A stretch of DNA of 64,000 bases, taken from contig NC_017934.1 of the NCBI RefSeq assembly GCF_000147715.2, positions 620,001 through 684,000 of the forward strand, written 5' to 3'. A program made the translations under genes and the position numbers. This stretch comes from Mesotoga prima MesG1.Ag.4.2. GTDB taxonomy: Bacteria > Thermotogota > Thermotogae > Petrotogales > Kosmotogaceae. This document shows positions 17,729 to 26,339 of this stretch, in pieces. Under the pieces are notes generated by a model that ran no database searches, was not told the origin of the DNA, and saw nothing but the letters and a program-made list of their open reading frames with translations. Position 1 is the first letter of the stretch, and every line of letters starts with the position of its first letter.

Positions 17729-19861
17729 TTATCTAAGATAAAAAACCGCTGCATCAAAATCACCCTTGTTAGAGCCAACGTCTCCGTCAATTGAAGCTGA
17801 ATAGCCAGCAACAACGAATCCATCACAAACATAAGCGATTGATAGTCCTACATCGTCTTTACTGCCTCCAAGATACTTTTGCCATAAGAGCTCTCCTTCA
17901 GCATCAGTTTGCAGCACCCAGAAATCACTGTAAGTTATACCAGATCTCTTCATGGCCTCGTCTACGGGCTGGTTGATTGATCGATTTGATTCAGAAAAGC
18001 CAATCGCTTGAATGCCACCCGCTTGCGTGATGAAGAAGTCTTCGATTATATCGTTACCAGATCCCCCATAGACTCTTGCCCACAATAAATCACCTTCTTC
18101 AGATAGTTTTGCTGCAAATCCGTCGTAGTCGGAAGAATCTCGCTGGAAAGTTTCTTCCCTGGAATTTGTGGAGCCTGTGATAATTATTTCTCCTTCGTCA
18201 TTTATTCTGACAGAAGAAGGCGAATCCTCGCTCTTTCCTCCAAGCACTTTCGACCATATAACTTCTCCGTCTCTATTGACCTTGATTGTAAGAACAGAAG
18301 ATAATTCAATGTAGATTCCATTTACCTGAAAGCGGTTGCCGGGATTTCCCTTTGCTTCACCGTCTTTCGAAGTTGTCTCGGCGACAATCACAACGTTGCC
18401 ATCACCGTCGACATCAAATGCAACTCCTCGATCAAAAGAGCTTCCTCCATAGGATTTTTGCCATTCTAGGGAACCTGATTTGCCTAGTTTTACTAACAGG
18501 ATCGAACGATCTTCTTTTGACTCCGTCTTTGTTCCTAGAATCAAGTATCCATCCTCTACCTCAATTACTGAGGTCGCCTCATTGAAGATACCCTCACTCT
18601 TGAATCTCCACTTTTCATTCGCAAACTTATCAAGCTTTATTACAAGCAGTGAAGAATCCGCGTCGAATCCAACAGCGGTTTTATCGATTGCTTTACCCAC
18701 TACCAGGAATCCATCATCCGAGGTGGCTATGATGTCATTAAGCTCTACCCAACCAAGATTAAATCTCTTCTCCCACTCCATGAAACCGTTATTGTCGATC
18801 TTTACGATCCATCCAACCCTTGGAATCGAGTCTTTCAATGATTCGGATTCCGAAACCGGATCTGAGGAACCGCAAAGGATGTATCCACCACTGGACAGAG
18901 ACTTTACTGTGTTAAAGGAGTCTCTTCCTTCAAAACCGACAATTCTCTTCCATGTCAAAACAGGTATTTCTTCTGTCGAAAAAGACCAGACGGGACCCTT
19001 TACCAATCCCCCGTTCCCATCATCTGCAACAACCTGCCAGCTGTAAGTTTCTCCGTGTTCTAGAGGTGGCAGCTCGTACGTATTCTTGTTAATGCCTTTT
19101 GCAAGTAAACCAAGGTTCTCGGTGCCAAAATAGAGGTCATAAGACAAAATATCACCGTCGGGGTCACTACACTCCCAAGATAGAACTAGGTCATTAAAGA
19201 AGTCTTCAATCCCATCACCGGGATAAGGACCATGGGGCTCTTCGGGCCAGTGATTTTTGTCGATAACAATTATGCTGAAAGTTTCACAGTGCCACTGCCG
19301 CAAACTGTCTATAGCTTTTATAGTTACCCTGTGGGCGACAGGCGCCTCGCGTACCGGAGAACTGTAACGGTAGATATCTCCTTCAATTAACCCCGGCCCA
19401 CCGACAATTTCGTAACTTATCTCGTTCATTTCAGAAAAGGTGAGTTCTGAGAGATCGATCTCTAGTCTGTCGCCTTCAAAGACTTTCTGGTTTGCAATAC
19501 TTAGAACCGGGGGTGGTGGCAAGTTCTTTACTGAGAATGTAATGTGAAGCACAGCTTCCGACTTTTCAGACTTAACAATGATATCGATTGTTTCTTCAGG
19601 TAAGCTAAGCGTACTCGAATCAATTACGAGGAAGTCACCATCTATCTTTCCGTTTTCCCCAACCAATGAAAACTCAACGGTTGCCCCATTTGCCTTGACA
19701 AAATTAGACAGTGGTAGTGAAACAATTTCTCCATATTCTATTGTTACTAATTCGGACTCAGTTAACTCGAAATCTGAATTGTGTCTTTTCAACATTCCAA
19801 ATCCAGAGAAAACCGCTACAAACGCAATACATATTATAACGAGGAAAACGATTTTTCTCAT
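17729..19861 (-). CDS. Membrane-anchored extracellular protein with Ig-like, FnIII-like and seven-repeat beta-propeller regions
   Basis: About 710 residues from the ATG at 19861 (MRKIVFLVIICIAFVAVFSG, a signal or anchor segment). The open frame reaches a TTG at 19918 inside the upstream gene. Residues 30-190 look like tandem Ig/cadherin-like strands. Residues 195-295 contain a fibronectin-III-like module (SWECSDPDGDILSYDLYFG, GETYSWQVVADDGNGGLVKG). From about 300 to the end are seven repeats of a W-x-K-x4-G-x8-G-x-(I/V)-x-G pattern, such as LEWQKSYGGSSFD and LLWQKYLGGSKDD, suggesting a seven-bladed propeller. The function is unknown, probably on the cell surface. Confidence 0.7.
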   Translation of the reverse strand: MRKIVFLVIICIAFVAVFSGFGMLKRHNSDFELTESELVTIEYGEIVSLPLSNFVKANGATVEFSLVGENGKIDGDFLVIDSSTLSLPEETIDIIVKSEKSEAVLHITFSVKNLPPPPVLSIANQKVFEGDRLEIDLSELTFSEMNEISYEIVGGPGLIEGDIYRYSSPVREAPVAHRVTIKAIDSLRQWHCETFSIIVIDKNHWPEEPHGPYPGDGIEDFFNDLVLSWECSDPDGDILSYDLYFGTENLGLLAKGINKNTYELPPLEHGETYSWQVVADDGNGGLVKGPVWSFSTEEIPVLTWKRIVGFEGRDSFNTVKSLSSGGYILCGSSDPVSESESLKDSIPRVGWIVKIDNNGFMEWEKRFNLGWVELNDIIATSDDGFLVVGKAIDKTAVGFDADSSLLVIKLDKFANEKWRFKSEGIFNEATSVIEVEDGYLILGTKTESKEDRSILLVKLGKSGSLEWQKSYGGSSFDRGVAFDVDGDGNVVIVAETTSKDGEAKGNPGNRFQVNGIYIELSSVLTIKVNRDGEVIWSKVLGGKSEDSPSSVRINDEGEIIITGSTNSREETFQRDSSDYDGFAAKLSEEGDLLWARVYGGSGNDIIEDFFITQAGGIQAIGFSESNRSINQPVDEAMKRSGITYSDFWVLQTDAEGELLWQKYLGGSKDDVGLSIAYVCDGFVVAGYSASIDGDVGSNKGDFDAAVFYLR

Positions 19862-19869
19862 TTGTTCTT

Positions 19870-22140
19870 TCAAAGCCTTACCTTTCGGTTCTTTTTCCTC
19901 GACGATCTCACAACCCAAATGTAAATCAGTACTGCAAGTGTCAAAATCGGGATTAGCAACAAAAACAGACTCCTATTGCTCTTTTCATTTTTATCAGGGG
20001 CCGACAGAGTAAAAATCGCTTCCGAGGAATTTCCCTCGACATCTTTTGCAACAACAAGGTGTTCACCATATTCGTTCACAATAATGTGCATTTCCCTTTC
20101 CCTTTCATTTACTGGATAGGCCTTCCCGGAAACCACAACCTCTTTTACGTTTACGTCGTCACTGACTTTGAAGCTTAAAATCTTTTCGCCTGCAGAAGAC
20201 GCATACTGAACAGGAATTCCATCAATTATCGGCTCCCCCGTTGTGACAGGGCTTCTTGAGAGACAGTCCTTTTCAACCCAGCCATAATCTGAAACGTAGT
20301 AGCAGCTCTCGCCTTCTTCAGCAACCTTAACTTGCTGACCTTTCCTCAGGCTGCCATAATCCTTGGAGACCCAGAAGGGTTCCTCTTCTCCCTCTAGATA
20401 AAAGGTAGCAACTGTCTTATTCCCATCGGAATCGTAGGCGTTGACAGTGTAAACACCAGTTCCGTTAACTTCAATAACAACTTCCGTTGATGTTGAATTG
20501 AGAGTGCGACGCGAAACGGTAAGATCGGGCGCTATTACTTCTGCAGCTGTCAAAGTTCCGTTATCTGAAACAGAAAATGTCAAGTACTTATCTTTCCCAA
20601 TGGAGACTTTTTGAGTTCTCTCGCCGATTATGATAGGAGGTTCAAGATCTGGAGGTGATATCGATAAGAAGGTTTCATCAACCCATTCCCCATTAACTAG
20701 AAATTCATTGTTTCGGTAATTGTCCACTAATACTTTATCCCCTCTTTGATATGAGCTGATTTCCTTCACCACATACATGACCGTCTCTTCGAAGTGAACA
20801 GTGAGGATTCTTTCGTCGTAGGAACCGGAGCTGTCATAGGCTCTAAGTGTGTAAGTTCCTTCACCATCAGGGGAGAAAACTACGCCACCATCTTCTCCAA
20901 TCGCTACCTCTTCTTCATCCACAGTTACTCTTATTACGGGCTGGGAAACCGCGAAACTTACGGTGCTCTTTTCTAAATTTATTTCTTGTTCACTTGTAGT
21001 GTAGATTCTTGGCAACTTATCAAGTTGAAGAAGAATGGAACTCAATTCCTTACCGACCTCAGCAGGGCTAGATCCATTTTCACAGGTTACTCTCTCCTTT
21101 GCCAATGATGAAGAGACCCAGTTTCCCTGGGAATTATATGAAAAATACTCCCCATCACCAAAACCAATCAATGTTCCTATTGCTGAAGCCTTTTCAATGT
21201 CCCATACCTTCAATTTGCCATCTGTCGAGGAAGAATAGAGGACATGACCATCCATTGAAAGAGCTATCTCAGTAACGTCCCAGGTGTGCCCAGTTATCAT
21301 TTTTATAAGGCTAAACGAAGGCAGAGAGAGAAGTTTTATTGTCCTGTCACTGGACGCAGTATAAACAACTTCATTGTCAATCAAGATTTTTGTTATCTGT
21401 GCATTGTGAGCTCTTGTGGTCTTAAGTGACGACCAGGTCTTGACATCGTAGGATTTCAGTTGTCCCGCCTCAGATCCAAGAATTAGGATCGACCTTCCTT
21501 CATCCATGGAGACTGCTGTGAGGGCCCCTATTTCCGCTCTGATTACCTTTACCTGCTGACCCGTGGAAGAATCCCAGATTCTAAGGGTTCCATCTTCTGA
21601 AGCAGAGTACAGTCGACTCTGTTCAGGCCAATCCACAATTGAAAAGACCGATCCGGAATGGCCTCTAAGCGTTCTAATAAAAGCCAGGTCAGCGAGCGAC
21701 CAGATCTTCACGGTAGCATCTGAGCTACAGGAAAACAACGTCTTGCTGTCTTTCGTCACAATTAGATCGTTTACCGTGCTTGTATGACTGCTAAGCGATT
21801 TGATTTTTCTTCCCGTGGCAAGATCCCACACGATAATCATCCCATCGTCGTACCCGGCGATACCCTTCTTACCATCGGGCGAAACAGCGACGGCGGTTAC
21901 CCATGAACTATTGAAAGAAAGGTTGTTCAGTAGTTTACCATCCAAAAGGCTCCAGACTTTGATTGTGTTATCAATATAACCTGCGACAAGTTTCTCTCCG
22001 TCTAAACTTACTGCCACTGAAGTAGCGCTGAATGCCTTGCTGTCCGGTGAATACTCTATACTGAACAGTACCACTGAGAAAAGCAAACTAGCCAGTAGAG
22101 CTATTTTTTTCAATTTTATCACCCTGATTGAAGTTTTCAA
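19870..22140 (-). CDS. Exported WD40-repeat protein with a C-terminal membrane anchor
   Basis: 756 residues. A signal peptide (KIALLASLLFSVVLFSIEYS) is followed by about seven WD40 repeats over residues 35-325, e.g. VKIWSLADLAFIRTLRGHSG and LRIWDSSTGQQVK. Then come Ig-like strands alternating with two similar SH3-like modules (YQRGDKVLVDNYRNNEFLVN and LRKGQQVKVAEEGESCYYVS). A C-terminal membrane helix (SLFLLLIPILTLAVLIYIWV) and a basic tail finish the protein. Extracytoplasmic WD40 proteins anchored at the C-terminus are uncommon. Its stop lies about 9 bases before the next gene's ATG, so the two surface propeller proteins are probably co-expressed. Confidence 0.78.
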   Translation of the reverse strand: MKTSIRVIKLKKIALLASLLFSVVLFSIEYSPDSKAFSATSVAVSLDGEKLVAGYIDNTIKVWSLLDGKLLNNLSFNSSWVTAVAVSPDGKKGIAGYDDGMIIVWDLATGRKIKSLSSHTSTVNDLIVTKDSKTLFSCSSDATVKIWSLADLAFIRTLRGHSGSVFSIVDWPEQSRLYSASEDGTLRIWDSSTGQQVKVIRAEIGALTAVSMDEGRSILILGSEAGQLKSYDVKTWSSLKTTRAHNAQITKILIDNEVVYTASSDRTIKLLSLPSFSLIKMITGHTWDVTEIALSMDGHVLYSSSTDGKLKVWDIEKASAIGTLIGFGDGEYFSYNSQGNWVSSSLAKERVTCENGSSPAEVGKELSSILLQLDKLPRIYTTSEQEINLEKSTVSFAVSQPVIRVTVDEEEVAIGEDGGVVFSPDGEGTYTLRAYDSSGSYDERILTVHFEETVMYVVKEISSYQRGDKVLVDNYRNNEFLVNGEWVDETFLSISPPDLEPPIIIGERTQKVSIGKDKYLTFSVSDNGTLTAAEVIAPDLTVSRRTLNSTSTEVVIEVNGTGVYTVNAYDSDGNKTVATFYLEGEEEPFWVSKDYGSLRKGQQVKVAEEGESCYYVSDYGWVEKDCLSRSPVTTGEPIIDGIPVQYASSAGEKILSFKVSDDVNVKEVVVSGKAYPVNEREREMHIIVNEYGEHLVVAKDVEGNSSEAIFTLSAPDKNEKSNRSLFLLLIPILTLAVLIYIWVVRSSRKKNRKVRL

Positions 22141-22184
22141 TCAATTCTACCATTCAAGAATACTAAAGAACTGAACAACAATTC

Positions 22185-22535
22185 TCATAGAAATTTCTGT
22201 ATCTCCAACCGATAACCATTTGGATCCTTTGTAAAGAAATGATAGATCTTGAATTCCTGGCTTACGGTTGGTTCGGAACACGTCACGCCAGCATCTTTCA
22301 ATTTGCGGTAGAATTCATCAACCTCATTGGTCAACAAGGTAATGATAGAGTTATTTCTTTGAGAGTCAAGATTGAGATGATTGCAGAAGCCTATCATTCC
22401 ACCGCCTTGAGTTAGGAATATTTGACAGCTATTCTGATCTTTATATAGTTTAAGGCCAAGAAGGCTTACATAAAACGAGTTTGTTAAACCTAGATCTTCA
22501 GTTCCGAAGAAGACGATAGAATTCTCAATATTCAC
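22185..22535 (-). CDS. Glyoxalase/VOC family protein
   Basis: 116 residues with the beta-alpha-beta3 vicinal oxygen chelate pattern: IVFFGTEDLGLTNSFYVSLL at the N-terminus and YHFFTKDPNGYRLEIQKFL at the C-terminus, where the Glu of RLEI is the usual metal ligand. Members include glyoxalases, dioxygenases and resistance proteins, and the substrate cannot be told. It starts at a GTG with AGGGAGGAA upstream. A perfect hairpin lies about 26 bases before the start. Confidence 0.8.
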   Translation of the reverse strand: MNIENSIVFFGTEDLGLTNSFYVSLLGLKLYKDQNSCQIFLTQGGGMIGFCNHLNLDSQRNNSIITLLTNEVDEFYRKLKDAGVTCSEPTVSQEFKIYHFFTKDPNGYRLEIQKFL

Positions 22536-22560
22536 TAACTGTTCCTCCCTTCAAAGTAAA

Positions 22561-22581
22561 GGTCCGATCAGCGATCGGACC
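22561..22581 (-). terminator. Perfect 9-bp hairpin, possible terminator or leader structure
   Basis: GGTCCGATC, a three-base loop, and GATCGGACC form a perfect stem. On the minus strand it is followed by TTTACTTT, a weak T-tract. It could terminate transcripts from the FAD oxidoreductase gene upstream or form part of the leader of the VOC gene, whose ribosome site begins a few bases later. Confidence 0.45.
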
Positions 22582-23027
22582 CTTCCGGTTGATCTTTCAT
22601 ACGTTACTTTGGTGCCTTGAGGAGAAGTCGCACTTAAAAGGGTGTTGGTGTGCTTTGCGCCGGTCCTACAACTCTTTCTTAGTCGATGTGTCTTTCATCT
22701 CGGCTTTTCTGAATTGAGACCTTTGAACGGTGTCTAAAGTTCATGAGAATTGTGTAGTTTGAGTTTAGTCAAATTTAAATGTAAGTTACACAAGCTTATT
22801 GATGTTCATGAAAGACCCCTAGAGCAACTTTAAAAAGAACATTTCAAAAGCACTCTTAGCAAAAGCGACCTCCAAAGGCTTAACTAATGGAGAAGCTCTT
22901 TGGTTAAACAGCGAAGCAAATCCTCTTCACTTCGATGGAAATTTTTCTTAGTAACATCAAAACTCTCTCGAAGGCAATCTCCTTGGTAACGACAGTTTCG
23001 CATCCTAAACCCGGTCATTTTTGGATT
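22582..23027. other. Non-coding stretch between VOC and FAD-oxidoreductase genes
   Basis: About 446 bases with no gene that I can support. One short minus-strand frame of about 39 codons (roughly 23003 to 22885) has four Cys and begins MRNCRYQGDCLRES, but it lacks a good ribosome site and is probably chance. The rest is AT-rich with no clear promoter or repeat. Confidence 0.5.
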
Positions 23028-24293
23028 TCATTTCAGAGAATAACCGGTAAGCCTTCCGTGTCCAGTTGCGTAGGTAATTGATCTCGTATGGCCGCTGCAA
23101 TCGCCAATGAATTTCAGATTCTTATAGCGACTGTTGTTGATCTTGTTTGAGTAAAATTTGACTTCCACGGCATACATGAGATTGTCTGGATAAGAGATTC
23201 CCGGGATTACTTCACTTAGTTTCTCAACAAATTCTGTAATGGAAACGGATATTCTCCTTGGCAGCACAAGATTAATATCTCCAAGAATATAATCTCCTTC
23301 AGGTAGCGTGGGCTTAACTCTCCCTAACCTCTTAGTTCTCTTGGTTTGTATGAAGTCCTCGTAAGTCTGAAGGATCACTTTCCTGCCACCAGCCAGAATA
23401 TTACTTAGCCTGCTAATATATGAGCCATATCCTATTGGATCACGAAAGGGCTCAGTAAATCGCGTAGTACAAAGTATCGCAAAATTGGTGTTTTCAGAAC
23501 TCCCACCCGAGTTCGAGTGACCATTCACTGTCACAAAATCATCGTAGTTCTCTAGAACTACCTTTCCTGAAGGGTTATTGCAGAAGGTTCTTACTGTATA
23601 TCCTGTCTTGGTTTTGAGTCTCACTTTAAACTCGTACATCTCTTCGTTGATTTCTTCCACCACATGATCTGGGATTTCAAATCTAACTCCAATATCGACT
23701 GTGTTGCTAGAAGCCACGATTTCAGGATAGCGGTCTGTCACTTTCTTTATTAGTGAATGGCCGCTCCTTCCAACAGCTACCACGACATAGTCAAATACAG
23801 CCTCGAATCCCTCGCCGCGAAGGATTATTTTCTCGTCTTCGATGTCTATGTCATCCACTCTAGAACCAAAGTGAAATTTAAGATTATTTCTAGTCGAGAA
23901 TTCCTCAAATATCTTTGTAAGCACCGAACTTAGTTTATCTGTACCTATATGCCAGAAGGTAGAATTAACAGGCTCGAAGCCTTTTGAATAAAAGAGATCG
24001 AAGAAACGCGATCTTCTATCAAAAGAGACACCTCTTTTCACCTCGCGCCTATCATCTGGATTGAGTTTTTCCAGGTAGAAGTCAACGACTTCATTCTGGA
24101 TCGCGAGAGGAATCTCCATGTCTCCTCCCATTGTTTCCGACACGAAGATCTTTCCATCGGACCGTATTCCGCTTATACTGGAACTGAAAATATCTTTTGA
24201 ACGCTCCAGAACATGAATTTCATGATCCTCATCTAAAATTTCACTTATGAAACCTATCGATGCTGCTCCAAATCCCACAACTCCGATTTTCAT
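23028..24293 (-). CDS. FAD-dependent oxidoreductase (COG2509-like)
   Basis: 421 residues. The N-terminal Rossmann motif MKIGVVGFGAASIGFISEIL binds FAD, a second segment VFDYVVVAVGRSGH gives the usual mid-domain motif, and the C-terminus has LKFIGDCSGHTRSITYATGHG, the FAD-binding GD motif. The overall layout matches uncharacterised FAD-dependent dehydrogenases related to HI0933/COG2509 flavoproteins. The substrate is unknown. It stands 43 bases downstream of the malate/lactate-type dehydrogenase gene on the same strand and may share its transcript. Confidence 0.78.
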   Translation of the reverse strand: MKIGVVGFGAASIGFISEILDEDHEIHVLERSKDIFSSSISGIRSDGKIFVSETMGGDMEIPLAIQNEVVDFYLEKLNPDDRREVKRGVSFDRRSRFFDLFYSKGFEPVNSTFWHIGTDKLSSVLTKIFEEFSTRNNLKFHFGSRVDDIDIEDEKIILRGEGFEAVFDYVVVAVGRSGHSLIKKVTDRYPEIVASSNTVDIGVRFEIPDHVVEEINEEMYEFKVRLKTKTGYTVRTFCNNPSGKVVLENYDDFVTVNGHSNSGGSSENTNFAILCTTRFTEPFRDPIGYGSYISRLSNILAGGRKVILQTYEDFIQTKRTKRLGRVKPTLPEGDYILGDINLVLPRRISVSITEFVEKLSEVIPGISYPDNLMYAVEVKFYSNKINNSRYKNLKFIGDCSGHTRSITYATGHGRLTGYSLK

Positions 24294-24336
24294 TGTTTTG
24301 CTCCTAAAAGAGAAAGTTTGTCTTCAGGGATAGATA

Positions 24337-25458
24337 TTATTCCCAGCTGAACTTGTACCTATGAAGCCGCAGTTCGTCCCGTAGTTGCACAAGTTGCTTT
24401 CTTAAAACCTCGTTTAAAGGGGCACCTCTGTTTTTCCTAAATTGCCAGGCTTCATATTCCTTTTCACCTGCGGTGTAGATTCTTTCTTGACCCGGTGCCT
24501 TTTTGGATTTCCTGAGTTCTCTGAGAATGTCTCCCGCAAGCTTCTTAAAGTCATCTAGTTGTGTGAACGGTTCTATGTCTATCGCGATGAAGAAATGGCC
24601 TATTGGAATCGGCTTTTTTTCGTTGTTATCGGCAATTCCTGTTAACATCTTCAGATAGCTTCCCGTTTGCAGCGCGGCCGACAGAATCTCAACAACAGTT
24701 GCGTAGCCGTATCCCTTATACCCGGCTGTCTCCTCGCCTATGCCGCCCAGGGGAGTTAGAGCGGCTTCACCCTTTGTCAAATCAATCAGTATTTTTTGAG
24801 TGTCGGTCCTGGGTCTCCCATCTAGACCGATGACCCATCCCTCTGGTAACTCTTTTCCCGCTCGAGCGTACACCTCGATCTTTCCTCTTTGTGCCACAGA
24901 AGTAGCGCAGTCGAGAACAAAAGGAAACTTCTCATCTGTAGGGATTCCAAAAGTCAGGGGGTTCGTTCCCAACATATTTTCCACACCAAATGTCGGGGCA
25001 ATTGACGGACGAGCATTAGTGCCTGTAATGCCTATCATTCCGTTTTCAACTGCCATAATTGGGTAGTAACCCGCTATTCCATAATGTGTTGAATTTCTTA
25101 CGGCAACCATTCCCATTCCATATCTCTTTGCTTTTTCAATAGCAAGTTTCATTGATTTGAACGCTATCACATGACCCATTCCATTGTGGCCGTCAATTAC
25201 TGCTGTCGTAGCACTTTCTCTGACGATTTCGAACTCAGTGATGGGATTTTGAATGCCAGCGCGGATTCGATCCACATAGATAGGTTTCAATCTGCCAATA
25301 CCATGTGAATCAATTCCCCGTTTATCTGAGGTGATGAGAACATTTGCGCAGATTTTCGCGTCTTCTTCTGGAACCCCGATTCCAACAAATACATCCTTCA
25401 TGAAAGCTTCCAGAGTATCAAAATCGACCCAAACTACATCTTTGTAGATTTCGTTCAC
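24337..25458 (-). CDS. Type 2 malate/L-lactate dehydrogenase family oxidoreductase
   Basis: About 373 residues from the GTG at 25458, chosen because GGGAGG lies 6 bases upstream. The open frame continues 18 codons to 25512 without support. Ldh_2 family marks: DKRGIDSHGIGRLKPIYVDR, AVRNSTHYGIAGYYPIMA with the catalytic His, NARPSIAPTFG, and ETAGYKGYGYATVVEIL. These NAD(P)-dependent enzymes reduce 2-oxoacids such as oxaloacetate, pyruvate or ureidoglycolate analogues. The exact substrate cannot be read from sequence. Confidence 0.9.
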   Translation of the reverse strand: MNEIYKDVVWVDFDTLEAFMKDVFVGIGVPEEDAKICANVLITSDKRGIDSHGIGRLKPIYVDRIRAGIQNPITEFEIVRESATTAVIDGHNGMGHVIAFKSMKLAIEKAKRYGMGMVAVRNSTHYGIAGYYPIMAVENGMIGITGTNARPSIAPTFGVENMLGTNPLTFGIPTDEKFPFVLDCATSVAQRGKIEVYARAGKELPEGWVIGLDGRPRTDTQKILIDLTKGEAALTPLGGIGEETAGYKGYGYATVVEILSAALQTGSYLKMLTGIADNNEKKPIPIGHFFIAIDIEPFTQLDDFKKLAGDILRELRKSKKAPGQERIYTAGEKEYEAWQFRKNRGAPLNEVLRKQLVQLRDELRLHRYKFSWE

Positions 25459-25631
25459 AAGATTACCTCCCTTTTCTCCTCCTTCTGACATTATACAATC
25501 TGTGAAAGACATCTTCTTTTTTTTTGTTTTCCTGAAGCATCGAATCTCCGTAAATCAAGAGAAGCAGAATCCGTTGAGATATTTACATGAAACGCGATCG
25601 CTTCTTATAAATCGTCAAACGAGTGTACAGC

Positions 25632-25661
25632 TTGCTTTTCAAAGGCAGAATCGAGTAGAAT
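25632..25661 (+). promoter_or_regulatory. Candidate promoter for the flavin reductase-like gene
   Basis: TTGCTT at 25632-25637 and TAGAAT at 25656-25661 are spaced by 18 bases, about 70 bases before the TTG start at 25732. Each box has a two-base or smaller departure from the sigma-70 consensus. Position and spacing are the only support. Confidence 0.35.
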
Positions 25662-25731
25662 TAATTGATGTAGGATAGATGAAGAAGATATTCTATATTA
25701 TCAATGATGCAGGAAAGATTGGTGAAGAAGT

Positions 25732-26313
25732 TTGAAGGACAGAATTGGACCAGGAATATACCTCTACCCAATGCCTGTGGTGGTTATAGGAACGATGAAT
25801 GAAGAGAGGCCTAATTACACCACGATCGCGCTTTGTGGAGTTGTGGAGGTGCAGCCGCCCATGATTCAGATCTCTCTGGCAAAGAGCAGACTGAGTTGCA
25901 AGAATATAGAGGATACCGGGTATTTCAGTGTGAATGTTCCTTCCCTTGACATGTTAAGAGGGGTAGACTACATGGGAATTCATTCTGGGAAGACCACTGA
26001 CAAATCAGAACTCTTTAGAACCTTTCTAGGTGAAAAGGGAAATGTGCCTATGATTGAAGAGGCACCTTTGAATATGGAATGTGAGCTGGTTAGTAAATTT
26101 GAGTTCGGTGGAGCACACATTGCATTTGTTGGAGAGGTTGTTCAAACATATTGTTCTGAATCGTGTCTTGTTGATGGACTTCCAAATATCAAGAAGATAA
26201 GTCCGGTAACCTTCTCCGTTTATGACAATTCTTATTGGTCCATTGGTATGCACCTTGGGAAGGCATGGAATATTGGAATAAAATACACCCCTCCAAAAGA
26301 AGGCACGGATTAG
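25732..26313 (+). CDS. Flavin reductase / flavoredoxin family protein
   Basis: 193 residues. The pattern IYLYPMPVVVIGTMNEERPNYTTIALCGVV followed by PPMIQISLAKSRLSCKNIEDTGYFSVNVPS is the FMN-binding flavin-reductase-like fold (flavoredoxin type). Such proteins bind FMN and pass electrons from NAD(P)H or ferredoxin. The partner is unknown. The start is a TTG at 25732. It converges with the C69 peptidase gene across a shared hairpin. Confidence 0.85.
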   Translation: MKDRIGPGIYLYPMPVVVIGTMNEERPNYTTIALCGVVEVQPPMIQISLAKSRLSCKNIEDTGYFSVNVPSLDMLRGVDYMGIHSGKTTDKSELFRTFLGEKGNVPMIEEAPLNMECELVSKFEFGGAHIAFVGEVVQTYCSESCLVDGLPNIKKISPVTFSVYDNSYWSIGMHLGKAWNIGIKYTPPKEGTD

Positions 26314-26331
26314 ATCCTTCGAAGGAGGGGT
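26287..26331. terminator. Hairpin between convergent genes
   Basis: ACCCCTCC at 26287-26294 pairs with GGAGGGGT at 26324-26331, with an inner GAAGG/CCTTC stem and a small internal loop. The left arm lies inside the last codons of the flavin reductase gene. On the minus strand the hairpin is followed by GTATTTTATT, so it fits best as the terminator of the C69 peptidase gene and might act in both directions. Confidence 0.6.
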
Positions 26332-26339
26332 CTTGAGCT

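Noticed and set aside
22885-23003. Short Cys-rich minus-strand frame after the FAD oxidoreductase
   Set aside because: About 39 codons, no convincing ribosome site, no recognisable pattern.
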